Source of the DNA: Acetobacteraceae bacterium
GTDB taxonomy: Bacteria > Pseudomonadota > Alphaproteobacteria > Acetobacterales > Acetobacteraceae
NCBI GenBank assembly: GCA_003164305.1
Contig: PLSZ01000578.1
Span: forward strand, 13,218 to 22,356
Length of the DNA: 9,139 nucleotides
Reading direction: 5' to 3'
Under the pieces are notes generated by a model, which saw only the letters and a program-made list of their open reading frames with translations, ran no database searches and was not told the DNA's origin. Position 1 is the first letter of the stretch, and each line of letters opens with the position of its first letter. Positions 1 to 4,853 of this stretch are shown here, piece by piece. Made by a program: the position numbers and the translations under genes.

Positions 1-455
1 CCCTCCGGCCCTCGCGACACCGGCAGCACACTCGCTGTCCCCAGGCGGCCGGACTTCGCCTTTTCCGGCGCGCATAGCAGCAAGGTTTCCGGCCCTTCGC
101 GGAAGACCCGATACGAATCGTCCAAACGGCAATCGGGATCGAGCACCACCCGAACCGGGCTCGGCCCATCGACCAGACGTGTGGTCAACCGCGGATTATC
201 GGCGCGAATGGTTCTGGCCCCGACCACGACGGCGTCCGACAACGCGCGCAACTGATGCGTATGCCGCAGATCGTCGGGACCGCTGATCCAAACCGACTCT
301 CCGGCCCGCGTCGCGATGAAGCCATCCAGCGACTGCGCCACACGGCCGAGGACAAAGGAACATCCAACCGGCACGGCGGCACGCAACGGCGCGAACAGCG
401 GGTCGATCGCGTCATGAGGCGCCGACCGCGATGAGCCCTCGACGATATGATCCAT
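1..455 (-). CDS. RibD C-terminal-domain reductase (stand-alone), 3' end outside window
   Basis: The visible 151 residues match the reductase half of RibD, a dihydrofolate-reductase-like fold that uses NADPH to reduce the ribosyl side chain of a pyrimidine intermediate in riboflavin synthesis. Landmarks are GRVAQSLDGFIAT (about residues 37-49), WISGPDDLRHTHQLRALSDAVVVGARTIRADNPRLTTR (about 56-93) and VRVVLDP (101-107), which are typical of this fold. The ATG at 455 is preceded by AAGGG at a good distance, and an in-frame TAA lies at 465-467, so the protein really starts here. It therefore has no N-terminal deaminase domain, unlike classical bifunctional RibD. The C-terminal part lies beyond position 1. 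The family is clear. Whether it serves riboflavin synthesis or a related reductase role cannot be settled from this fragment, so no symbol is given. It lies 306 bases downstream of flgN on the same strand. Confidence 0.85.
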   Translation of the reverse strand, partial: MDHIVEGSSRSAPHDAIDPLFAPLRAAVPVGCSFVLGRVAQSLDGFIATRAGESVWISGPDDLRHTHQLRALSDAVVVGARTIRADNPRLTTRLVDGPSPVRVVLDPDCRLDDSYRVFREGPETLLLCAPEKAKSGRLGTASVLPVSRGPE

Positions 456-543
456 GATGCGCCCTTACCATGCCGCCGCGGGTGCGGGTAGCGGCACCAG
501 GCGCGGCCAGCAGTTCTCGTTTTGCCGGTTGGGCGTTCCAATT

Positions 544-557
544 CGTCATCCTCCGGC
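544..557. repeat. Partial third copy of REP-like unit
   Basis: Fourteen bases (CGTCATCCTCCGGC) are identical to the first half of the 28-base repeat arm at 587-614 and in the same orientation. The second half of the palindrome is not conserved, although a CCGG occurs at 573-576. It looks like a degenerate or truncated repeat unit. Confidence 0.55.
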
Positions 558-586
558 CATCGTATCGATCCACCGGCGAACATTAT

Positions 587-700
587 CGTCATCCTCCGGC
601 TCGACCGGAGGATCTGTCGAACCCCGCACAACCTTGAACGGTCACCCGTTTTCTGACGGGTGTGCGGCGACTGATCCTCCGGTCGAGCCGGAGGATGACG
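587..700. repeat. REP/BIME-like element: perfect 28-bp inverted repeat with nested hairpins
   Basis: Positions 587-614 and 673-700 are exact reverse complements over all 28 bases. Each arm is itself palindromic: ATCCTCCGG pairs with CCGGAGGAT around a 5-base loop (591-599 with 605-613; 674-682 with 688-696). The 58-base spacer holds another hairpin, CACCCGT (643-649) with ACGGGTG (656-662), extended after a bulge by CCGCA (624-628) with TGCGG (663-667). Two oppositely oriented palindromic units around a structured spacer is the layout of bacterial REP pairs (BIMEs). It sits downstream of flgN and could act as an RNA structure that ends or stabilises the flagellar transcript; that role is inferred. 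Confidence 0.85.
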
Positions 701-761
701 GAAAATCGCCGGGGGAGGACGGGAAAAGCGAACCGCGATTTCTCCGGGTATGGAGCAGGAA

Positions 762-1139
762 TCAGGCGCGGGCGGAAAACGCCAATGGCCGGGTGACCCG
801 CTCCATTCGCCCATGCGCTCCATAGGCCGGTGCGCGGGCAGCGGACGCGGCCGCGCGGGCGACAATGCCGATCACTCGTTGCTGGACGACGATCGCTCGT
901 TCCAGCAGGCGGCGGTTCTCCGCGGCAAGTCCCTCCAACCGTCGTGCGATGCCGGCGAGGTCGCGCGCTGGATCTGCCGTGCCAGGAGCCTCACCCGATG
1001 CCGTCAAATCGGCGATCGCGGCGGATTTCTCCGGCAATAACGCGGTCGCGCGGCGAATATCCATCGCCTTGAGCGCGGTGTTTTCCCGGTCCAATACCTC
1101 GGACAGACGGCGCGCCGCCACGATCACGGGAACGGGCAT
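762..1139 (-). CDS. flgN: FlgN-like flagellar export chaperone
   Basis: A 125-residue, mostly helical protein at the end of the flgI-flgJ operon. Family-like features are the pattern L-x2-VL-x2-EN-x-AL-x3-D (about residues 12-27), a K-containing helix with ATALLPEKSAAIADL (31-45), then L-x2-EN-x2-LLERAIVVQQRVI (71-90) and a short Y-G-x-x-G-R motif followed by a basic tail (106-125). FlgN proteins bind hook-associated proteins FlgK and FlgL in the cytoplasm and hand them to the flagellar type III export gate. The start codon overlaps the flgJ stop by one base (TGATG), so the two are probably translationally coupled. FlgN sequences are poorly conserved, so the call rests on length, helix pattern and position. 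A small uncharacterised flagellar protein is the alternative. Confidence 0.7.
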   Translation of the reverse strand: MPVPVIVAARRLSEVLDRENTALKAMDIRRATALLPEKSAAIADLTASGEAPGTADPARDLAGIARRLEGLAAENRRLLERAIVVQQRVIGIVARAAASAARAPAYGAHGRMERVTRPLAFSARA

Positions 1140-1453
1140 CAGGACTTTCCTTCTTGCATCCGCAGCATGGCGTCATGAATGGGACCCGCGAGGCCAAGCC
1201 CGCCGGACGCGGCGATCCGCTTGGCGATTTCGTCGATCAGCATTGGCTTCCAGGTCTTTTCCGCCTCGCCGCCGTCGAAGAATCCATTCTTCGGGGTGAC
1301 CGTTTCGAACATCGGCTTCAGAAATTCTCCCAAGGCCACCGCCTCAAAATCCCGCGCGGCCTTCCACATCCTGGCCGGGTCCGCCGGCGTGGCGGGACGC
1401 GCGATCGGCATCCCGACAGGCAAAGAGACGGAGGTATGACCGGAGATCGTCAT
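1139..1453 (-). CDS. flgJ: Flagellar rod-binding protein, FlgJ N-terminal type
   Basis: This 104-residue protein consists of the rod-binding domain of FlgJ. The diagnostic stretch is AARDFEAVALGEFLKPMFETV (residues 32-52), followed by a GGEAEKTWKPMLIDEIAK segment (61-78) and GGLGLAGPIHDAMLRMQ (84-100). FlgJ assists assembly of the flagellar rod in the periplasm. In enterobacteria it also carries a C-terminal muramidase domain; that domain is absent here, as is usual in Alphaproteobacteria, so rod penetration of the cell wall must use a separate lytic enzyme not seen in this window. The start overlaps the flgI stop in an ATGA arrangement, and the stop overlaps the flgN start by one base. No signal peptide is visible. 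Confidence 0.9.
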   Translation of the reverse strand: MTISGHTSVSLPVGMPIARPATPADPARMWKAARDFEAVALGEFLKPMFETVTPKNGFFDGGEAEKTWKPMLIDEIAKRIAASGGLGLAGPIHDAMLRMQEGKS

Positions 1454-2568
1454 CTCACCCGCAGATCCGCCTGCAAGGCCCCGGCCGCCTTGATGGATTG
1501 CAAAATGGAGATCAGGTCGCGCGGCCCAACACCCAACGCGTTGAGCGAGGCGACCAGGTCCCGCAATGTGACGCCGCTGTCCAGGATGCCGAGTTTCTTG
1601 TCATGCTGGTCGTCGATCTGGATTTGCGTGCGCGGCACCGTCGTCGTCGTTCCATTGGACAACGGGGCCGGCTGACTGACCTGCGGCGTCTCGGTCACCC
1701 GAATGGTCAAATTTCCCTGCGCGATCGCCACAGTGCTGATGCGAACATTGTCGCCCATCACGATCGTCCCGCTCGACTCGTCGATAATCACGATCGCGGG
1801 GTTATCCGGCTGAACGCGCAGATTTTCGATCCGCCCGAGGACCTCGATCGGATCCCGCGACGCGATATCCAGCAGCACCGTCCGCGGATCGATCGCCTTG
1901 CTGATCGGCCCGATGGCCTTGTTGATCTCGGCCGCGATCCGCAGCGCGGTCGTCAGGTCAGGGTTACGCAGGCCAAGCCGCAGCGAATTGCCGGCCTTGT
2001 CCAGCCGGAACGCGACCTCCTTCTCGACGATCGCGCCATTGGCGACCCCGCCCGACGTGGGGACACCGCGCGTGACCGATGACGCCGCGCCTCGCGCCGA
2101 AATGGCACCCGTCTCGATCGCTCCCTGGGCCACGGCGTAAACCTCGCCATCCGCCGCCAGCAACGGGGTCACCAGCAGCGTGCCGCCCGTCAGATTGGTC
2201 GCATCGCCCAGGGCGGAGACGGTGACATCGATGCGGCTGCCACCGTGGGTAAAGGCGGGCAACTCGGCGGTCACCATCACGGCGGCGATGTTCTTGGTCT
2301 GCAGCTTCGCCGCCTGGTCGCGGGTATTGACGCCCAGGCGTTCCAGCATGCCGATCAACGATTCCAGCGTGAACACCGCGTTGTTGAGCTTGTCGCCGGT
2401 TCCATTCAGCCCGACCACGAGGCCATAACCGATGAGTTGGTTGGCCCGGACACCTTCGACGTCGGTGATATCCTTGATCCGCACCTGCCCGAAAGCCGGT
2501 ACTCCGGCCAGCAGCAGCGACGCGAGCGTCGCACGGACCAGAACCAAGAATCGCCGGCACGGAGTCAC
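1450..2568 (-). CDS. flgI: Flagellar P-ring protein FlgI
   Basis: FlgI forms the P ring around the flagellar rod in the peptidoglycan layer. Hallmarks are VRIKDITDVEGVRANQLIGYGLVVGLNGTGD just after the signal peptide and the C-terminal GVTLRDLVASLNALGVGPRDLI...AAGALQADL. I place the start at a GTG (2566-2568), giving 372 residues, because AAAGG lies 7-8 bases upstream and the protein then begins with a normal Sec signal peptide (basic start, hydrophobic residues about 7-24, likely cleavage after AFG at 27). An in-frame TTG at 2598 would add ten residues but has no visible ribosome-binding site. First gene of an operon with flgJ and flgN, served by the sigma-54 promoter at 2644-2658. The L-ring gene flgH is not next to it. 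Confidence 0.95.
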   Translation of the reverse strand: MTPCRRFLVLVRATLASLLLAGVPAFGQVRIKDITDVEGVRANQLIGYGLVVGLNGTGDKLNNAVFTLESLIGMLERLGVNTRDQAAKLQTKNIAAVMVTAELPAFTHGGSRIDVTVSALGDATNLTGGTLLVTPLLAADGEVYAVAQGAIETGAISARGAASSVTRGVPTSGGVANGAIVEKEVAFRLDKAGNSLRLGLRNPDLTTALRIAAEINKAIGPISKAIDPRTVLLDIASRDPIEVLGRIENLRVQPDNPAIVIIDESSGTIVMGDNVRISTVAIAQGNLTIRVTETPQVSQPAPLSNGTTTTVPRTQIQIDDQHDKKLGILDSGVTLRDLVASLNALGVGPRDLISILQSIKAAGALQADLRVR

Positions 2569-2570
2569 GT

Positions 2571-2580
2571 CCTGACCTTT
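2571..2580 (-). promoter_or_regulatory. Ribosome-binding site deciding the flgI GTG start
   Basis: The minus strand reads AAAGGTCAGG immediately before AC-GTG. The AAGG core is 7 bases from the GTG at 2568, which favours this start over the TTG at 2598. Confidence 0.65.
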
Positions 2581-2643
2581 CCGGTAAGGGTTTCGCAAGG
2601 ATTAGCGGCCACATTCCGTCCGCCGATCCCTTCAGCGGTTAAC

Positions 2644-2658
2644 GCAAGCCCCGTGCCA
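2644..2658 (-). promoter_or_regulatory. Sigma-54 promoter for flgI-flgJ-flgN
   Basis: The minus strand reads TGGCAC-GGGGC-TTGC, a full match to the sigma-54 (RpoN) -24/-12 consensus TGGCAC-N5-TTGC, including GG-N10-GC. Transcription would start near 2632, leaving a leader of about 64 bases before flgI. Late flagellar operons in Caulobacter use RpoN promoters activated by FlbD, so the location is as expected. Confidence 0.88.
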
Positions 2659-2697
2659 CTCCAAAAGCACGTTGTTCCGCGAAGCCCGCCGGTGGTT

Positions 2698-2722
2698 CCG
2701 GGCGGCAGCATTTGCCGCCCGG
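2698..2722. promoter_or_regulatory. Perfect palindrome, candidate activator (FlbD-type) binding site
   Basis: CCGGGCGGCA (2698-2707) is followed by a 5-base spacer and its exact reverse complement TGCCGCCCGG (2713-2722). The centre lies about 78 bases upstream of the predicted sigma-54 start for flgI, a normal enhancer distance, and about 40 bases upstream of the fliX ATG. It may bind an RpoN-dependent activator and could also affect fliX. Alternatively it forms a hairpin in a fliX leader. Binding is inferred; only the symmetry and position are seen. Confidence 0.55.
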
Positions 2723-2750
2723 CAGGGATGGCCTGGTTGGAGCGACGCAC

Positions 2751-3185
2751 ATGGTCCAAGGCGTGAGAGCGAGCGGCATCGGCGCCCCCCCGGGATTGAC
2801 TCGCGACGACGCGAAAACGGGCGATACCTCATTCACCATGGACGAGGCGGCCGCGCCATCCCCTCAAAATACAAGACTTTCGACAATCGGCTCTATTGGC
2901 CTGGAAAGTATGCTGGCACTGCAGACCGTTGACGAAGCAGACGAACGCAACCGCTCCGCGCGAAAACGCGGCAATGCCCTGATCGGCGCTTTGACGAGGT
3001 TGCAACGGGCGATGCTCTCGGCGGAAGACCCGTCATCGGCGTTGCGAGCGCTGAATGTGCTGGCCTCGGAAGATCCCGACGCCTGCGACCCTCAACTTGG
3101 CGCGATCCTACGGGCGATCGTTTTGCGCTCACGGGTGGAAGTCGCGCGGCGGACCCAGCAGGAGGCAACGAGACAACAAGGCTAA
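2751..3185 (+). CDS. fliX: Flagellar assembly regulator FliX
   Basis: A 144-residue protein of the FliX family, found in Alphaproteobacteria. In Caulobacter FliX is membrane-associated, needed for early flagellar assembly, and controls the sigma-54 activator FlbD. The conserved part starts with LESMLALQTVDEADERNRSARKRGNALIGAL (about residues 51-81) and ends with DPQLGAILRAIVLRSRVEVAR (about 113-133). The N-terminal 45 residues are low-complexity and poorly conserved, as in other members. I chose the ATG at 2751 because GGAG lies 8 bases upstream and the protein then begins MVQGVRASGIG, like the short start of known FliX. An upstream in-frame start at 2712 falls inside the palindrome and is unlikely. 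It is divergent from flgI and shares its 182-base control region. Confidence 0.88.
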   Translation: MVQGVRASGIGAPPGLTRDDAKTGDTSFTMDEAAAPSPQNTRLSTIGSIGLESMLALQTVDEADERNRSARKRGNALIGALTRLQRAMLSAEDPSSALRALNVLASEDPDACDPQLGAILRAIVLRSRVEVARRTQQEATRQQG

Positions 3186-3236
3186 CCCCGGCCGGTCCCA
3201 TTTTATTACGGTGGGATGATGGTTCGCGCATGCCCC

Positions 3237-3265
3237 TTGGCGCGGCGATACGCCATCGCTATAAG
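3237..3265 (+). promoter_or_regulatory. Sigma-70-like promoter upstream of dksA
   Basis: TTGGCG (3237-3242), a 17-base spacer, then TATAAG (3260-3265). The -10 matches 5 of 6 and the -35 matches 4 of 6 consensus bases at ideal spacing. The start would be near 3272, giving a leader of about 80 bases before dksA. Confidence 0.6.
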
Positions 3266-3302
3266 CCGCCCCGTCTGGCTCGCGCGCTTCGAGGGCCAGA
3301 TG

Positions 3303-3326
3303 CCGCCGCTCACCTGTTTGCGGCGG
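3303..3326 (+). promoter_or_regulatory. Hairpin in the dksA 5' leader
   Basis: CCGCCGC (3303-3309) can pair with GCGGCGG (3320-3326) around a 10-base loop. There is no run of T after it, so it is not a standard terminator. It ends 14 bases before the AGGA ribosome-binding site of dksA. A role in RNA stability or translation is possible but unproven. Confidence 0.35.
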
Positions 3327-3352
3327 AAACAGAATAAACAGGACCGGCGCCG

Positions 3353-3769
3353 ATGCTGTTAACCTTGCCCCCAGACTACCGGCCTTCCGAGGACGAGGAT
3401 TTCATGAGTCCTTTCCAGGCCGAATACTTCCGGCAAAAACTATTGCGATGGCGCGCGGAGTTGCTGAAAGAGGCTGACGGAACGCTGGCGAGCCTGTCGC
3501 AGGGCGGCATCCTGGAGCCGGACATCACCGACCGCGCCAGCGTTGAAACGGACCGGGCACTTGAACTTCGCACCCGGGACCGCGCCCGCAAACTTATTTC
3601 CAAGATCGACCAGGCCCTCGGTCGCATCGAAAGTGGCACTTACGGTTATTGTGAGGAAAGCGGCGAGCCGATCGGTATTCGCCGCCTGGAAGCCCGTCCG
3701 ATCGCCACCATGTCGATCGAAGCCCAGGAGCGGCATGAACGCATGGAACGGGTGCATCGCGACGATTGA
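3353..3769 (+). CDS. dksA: RNA polymerase-binding transcription factor DksA, single-cysteine type
   Basis: DksA enters the secondary channel of RNA polymerase and, with ppGpp, lowers rRNA promoter activity and adjusts amino-acid gene expression. The 138-residue protein starts MLLTLPPDYRPSEDEDFM, has a coiled-coil region with an acidic tip segment EPDITDRASVETDRALELRTRDR (about residues 55-77), and a C-terminal globular part with YGYCEESGEPIGIRRLEARPIATMSIEAQERHER. Only the first of the four zinc-binding cysteines of E. coli DksA is present (C100); the others are S103, S121 and A124. This zinc-less form is the usual one in Alphaproteobacteria. AGGA lies 9 bases before the ATG. fdhD follows closely on the same strand, so a shared transcript is possible. 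Confidence 0.95.
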   Translation: MLLTLPPDYRPSEDEDFMSPFQAEYFRQKLLRWRAELLKEADGTLASLSQGGILEPDITDRASVETDRALELRTRDRARKLISKIDQALGRIESGTYGYCEESGEPIGIRRLEARPIATMSIEAQERHERMERVHRDD

Positions 3770-3817
3770 CGATCGCGAAGATTGACGACGGGCACCGGGC
3801 GGAGCAGTTCTGCGCCG

Positions 3818-4645
3818 ATGAGGGCCGCCCCGCTACCTTCCGTCTCGGTTGAACGCCTGATCTGGCGCGGTGACACCGCGACGCCGGGCGCCCGGACGAT
3901 CCCCGAAGAAACGCCGATCGCGCTCACTTACGGCCGCACGACGCAGGCTGTGATGATGGCGACACCGGCCGACCTCAGCGACTTCGCGGTCGGGTTCAGC
4001 CTGGCAGAGCAAATCGTCGCCCGCCCGGCCGAGATAGAGTCCCTGGAGGTCGTCGTGGTCGAAGGCGGCGTCGAATTGCGCATGGATCTCTCCCCGGACC
4101 GCCAGTCAGGACTCGCGCGCCGGCAGCGCCGGATCGTAGGGCCCGGCGGGTGCGGGCTTTGCGGCATGGACAGCCTCGCGGAGGCGTTACGGCCACCGCC
4201 CGTGGTGACTTCGGACACGACGTTCACGGCGGCGGAAATTCAGCGCGCGATGGCGTCGATGCCCGCGGCCCAGTACCTGAACGCGCTGACCCGGGCGGTG
4301 CACGCGGCTGGGTTCTGGACTCCCGCTCACGGCCTCGTGGCGCTACGCGAGGACGTGGGCCGGCACAATGCGCTCGATAAGCTTCTGGGCGCGGTCGTGG
4401 GTTCCGGGCGCGACCCGACCGAGGGGATCGTGCTGCTCAGCAGCCGCGTGTCGGTTGAGATGGTGCAAAAGACGGCCGTGCTGGGCGCCCCAATGATCGT
4501 CGCGGTGTCCGCGCCGACCGCGTTGGCCGTTCGCACCGCCGAAGCCGCCGGATTGACGCTGGCCGGCGTGGCGCGGAACGACGCTTTCGAGGTTTTCACT
4601 CATCCAAACCGAATCACCAACGGACAGGTTCGCCATGTCGCATGA
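3818..4645 (+). CDS. fdhD: Formate dehydrogenase accessory sulfurtransferase FdhD (FdsC)
   Basis: FdhD receives sulfur from the cysteine desulfurase IscS and passes it to the molybdenum cofactor, which formate dehydrogenase needs for activity. Family motifs are present: [13 protein letters not shown] with C112 and C115 (the CxxC needed for sulfur transfer), [14 protein letters not shown] (about 178-191), [13 protein letters not shown] (208-220) and [10 protein letters not shown] (229-238). With ATG 3818 the protein is 275 residues, close to the E. coli protein at 277. GGAG lies 13 bases upstream, which is rather far. An in-frame TTG at 3782 would add 12 residues. The last 11 bases overlap fdsD, the arrangement of fdsC-fdsD in fds operons, so FdsC is an equally good name. 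The gene follows dksA, not fdsA. Confidence 0.94.
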   Translation: MRAAPLPSVSVERLIWRGDTATPGARTIPEETPIALTYGRTTQAVMMATPADLSDFAVGFSLAEQIVARPAEIESLEVVVVEGGVELRMDLSPDRQSGLARRQRRIVGPGGCGLCGMDSLAEALRPPPVVTSDTTFTAAEIQRAMASMPAAQYLNALTRAVHAAGFWTPAHGLVALREDVGRHNALDKLLGAVVGSGRDPTEGIVLLSSRVSVEMVQKTAVLGAPMIVAVSAPTALAVRTAEAAGLTLAGVARNDAFEVFTHPNRITNGQVRHVA

Positions 4646-4844
4646 CAGACTCGCCTACATGGCCAATCAGATTGGCCGGTTCTTCGCGCACGAATCAGAG
4701 GATAAGGCCGTCGCCGCGATCAACGACCACATCCGTAAGTTCTGGGATCCGCGCATGCGCAAGCAGATCCTCGCCGAACTGGACACCGCGGCGCTCGATC
4801 CCAGAGTTCGCCGCGCGGTCGAGCAGTTAAACGACCCAGCCTGA
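4635..4844 (+). CDS. fdsD: Formate dehydrogenase delta subunit FdsD
   Basis: A small 69-residue protein matching the FdsD family: it starts [17 protein letters not shown] and contains [19 protein letters not shown] (about residues 29-47), then a short helical end with [12 protein letters not shown]. FdsD is a minor component encoded with the soluble molybdenum-dependent NAD+ formate dehydrogenase FdsGBA, which oxidises formate to CO2. It is thought to help assembly or stability of the enzyme. The ATG at 4635 lies inside the end of fdhD with AGG 8 bases upstream, so translation is probably coupled. Its stop is only 9 bases from the stop of the convergent substrate-binding protein gene. The catalytic subunits are not in the window. 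Confidence 0.93.
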   Translation: MSHDRLAYMANQIGRFFAHESEDKAVAAINDHIRKFWDPRMRKQILAELDTAALDPRVRRAVEQLNDPA

Positions 4845-4852
4845 TCCTGGGT
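4834..4852. terminator. Hairpin between convergent gene ends
   Basis: ACCCAG (4834-4839) pairs with CTGGGT (4847-4852) around a 7-base loop that includes the fdsD stop codon. It lies exactly where the fdsD transcript and the opposing transcript meet, so it could act in both directions. The stem is short and no T-run follows on either strand, so this is a weak call. Confidence 0.3.
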
Positions 4853-4853
4853 G

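Larger units (their letters stand above)
456..761. other. 306-base gene-free region between flgN and the RibD-like gene
   Basis: No convincing gene is present on either strand; open frames crossing it have no family-like content. The region carries the paired REP-like element at 587-700 and a partial extra copy at 544-557. The segment 456-543 next to the reductase gene presumably holds that gene's promoter, but I could not identify a convincing -35/-10 pair. The AAGGG ribosome-binding site of the reductase gene lies just upstream of 455. Confidence 0.7.

Noticed and set aside
454..825. Plus-strand open frame across the flgN/RibD gap
   Set aside because: It runs through the palindromic repeat element and into flgN antisense, with no coding character or ribosome-binding site.
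2582..2597. Plus-strand GG-N10-GC that could be a sigma-54 promoter for fliX
   Set aside because: Apart from the GG and GC pairs the match to TGGCAC-N5-TTGC is poor, and it overlaps the flgI leader far from the fliX start.
1964..2614. Long minus-strand open frame inside flgI in another phase
   Set aside because: It is a GC-rich shadow frame: the flgI frame has clear family motifs throughout, while this one is rich in Arg, Gly and Pro with no motif.
3196..3216. Possible terminator hairpin after fliX (TCCCA with TGGGA)
   Set aside because: Only 5 bp with an 11-base loop and no T-run after it; too weak to call.
3760..3790. Short direct repeat GATTGACGA around the dksA stop
   Set aside because: Two 9-base copies in a low-diversity stretch can arise by chance; no further structure supports a function.
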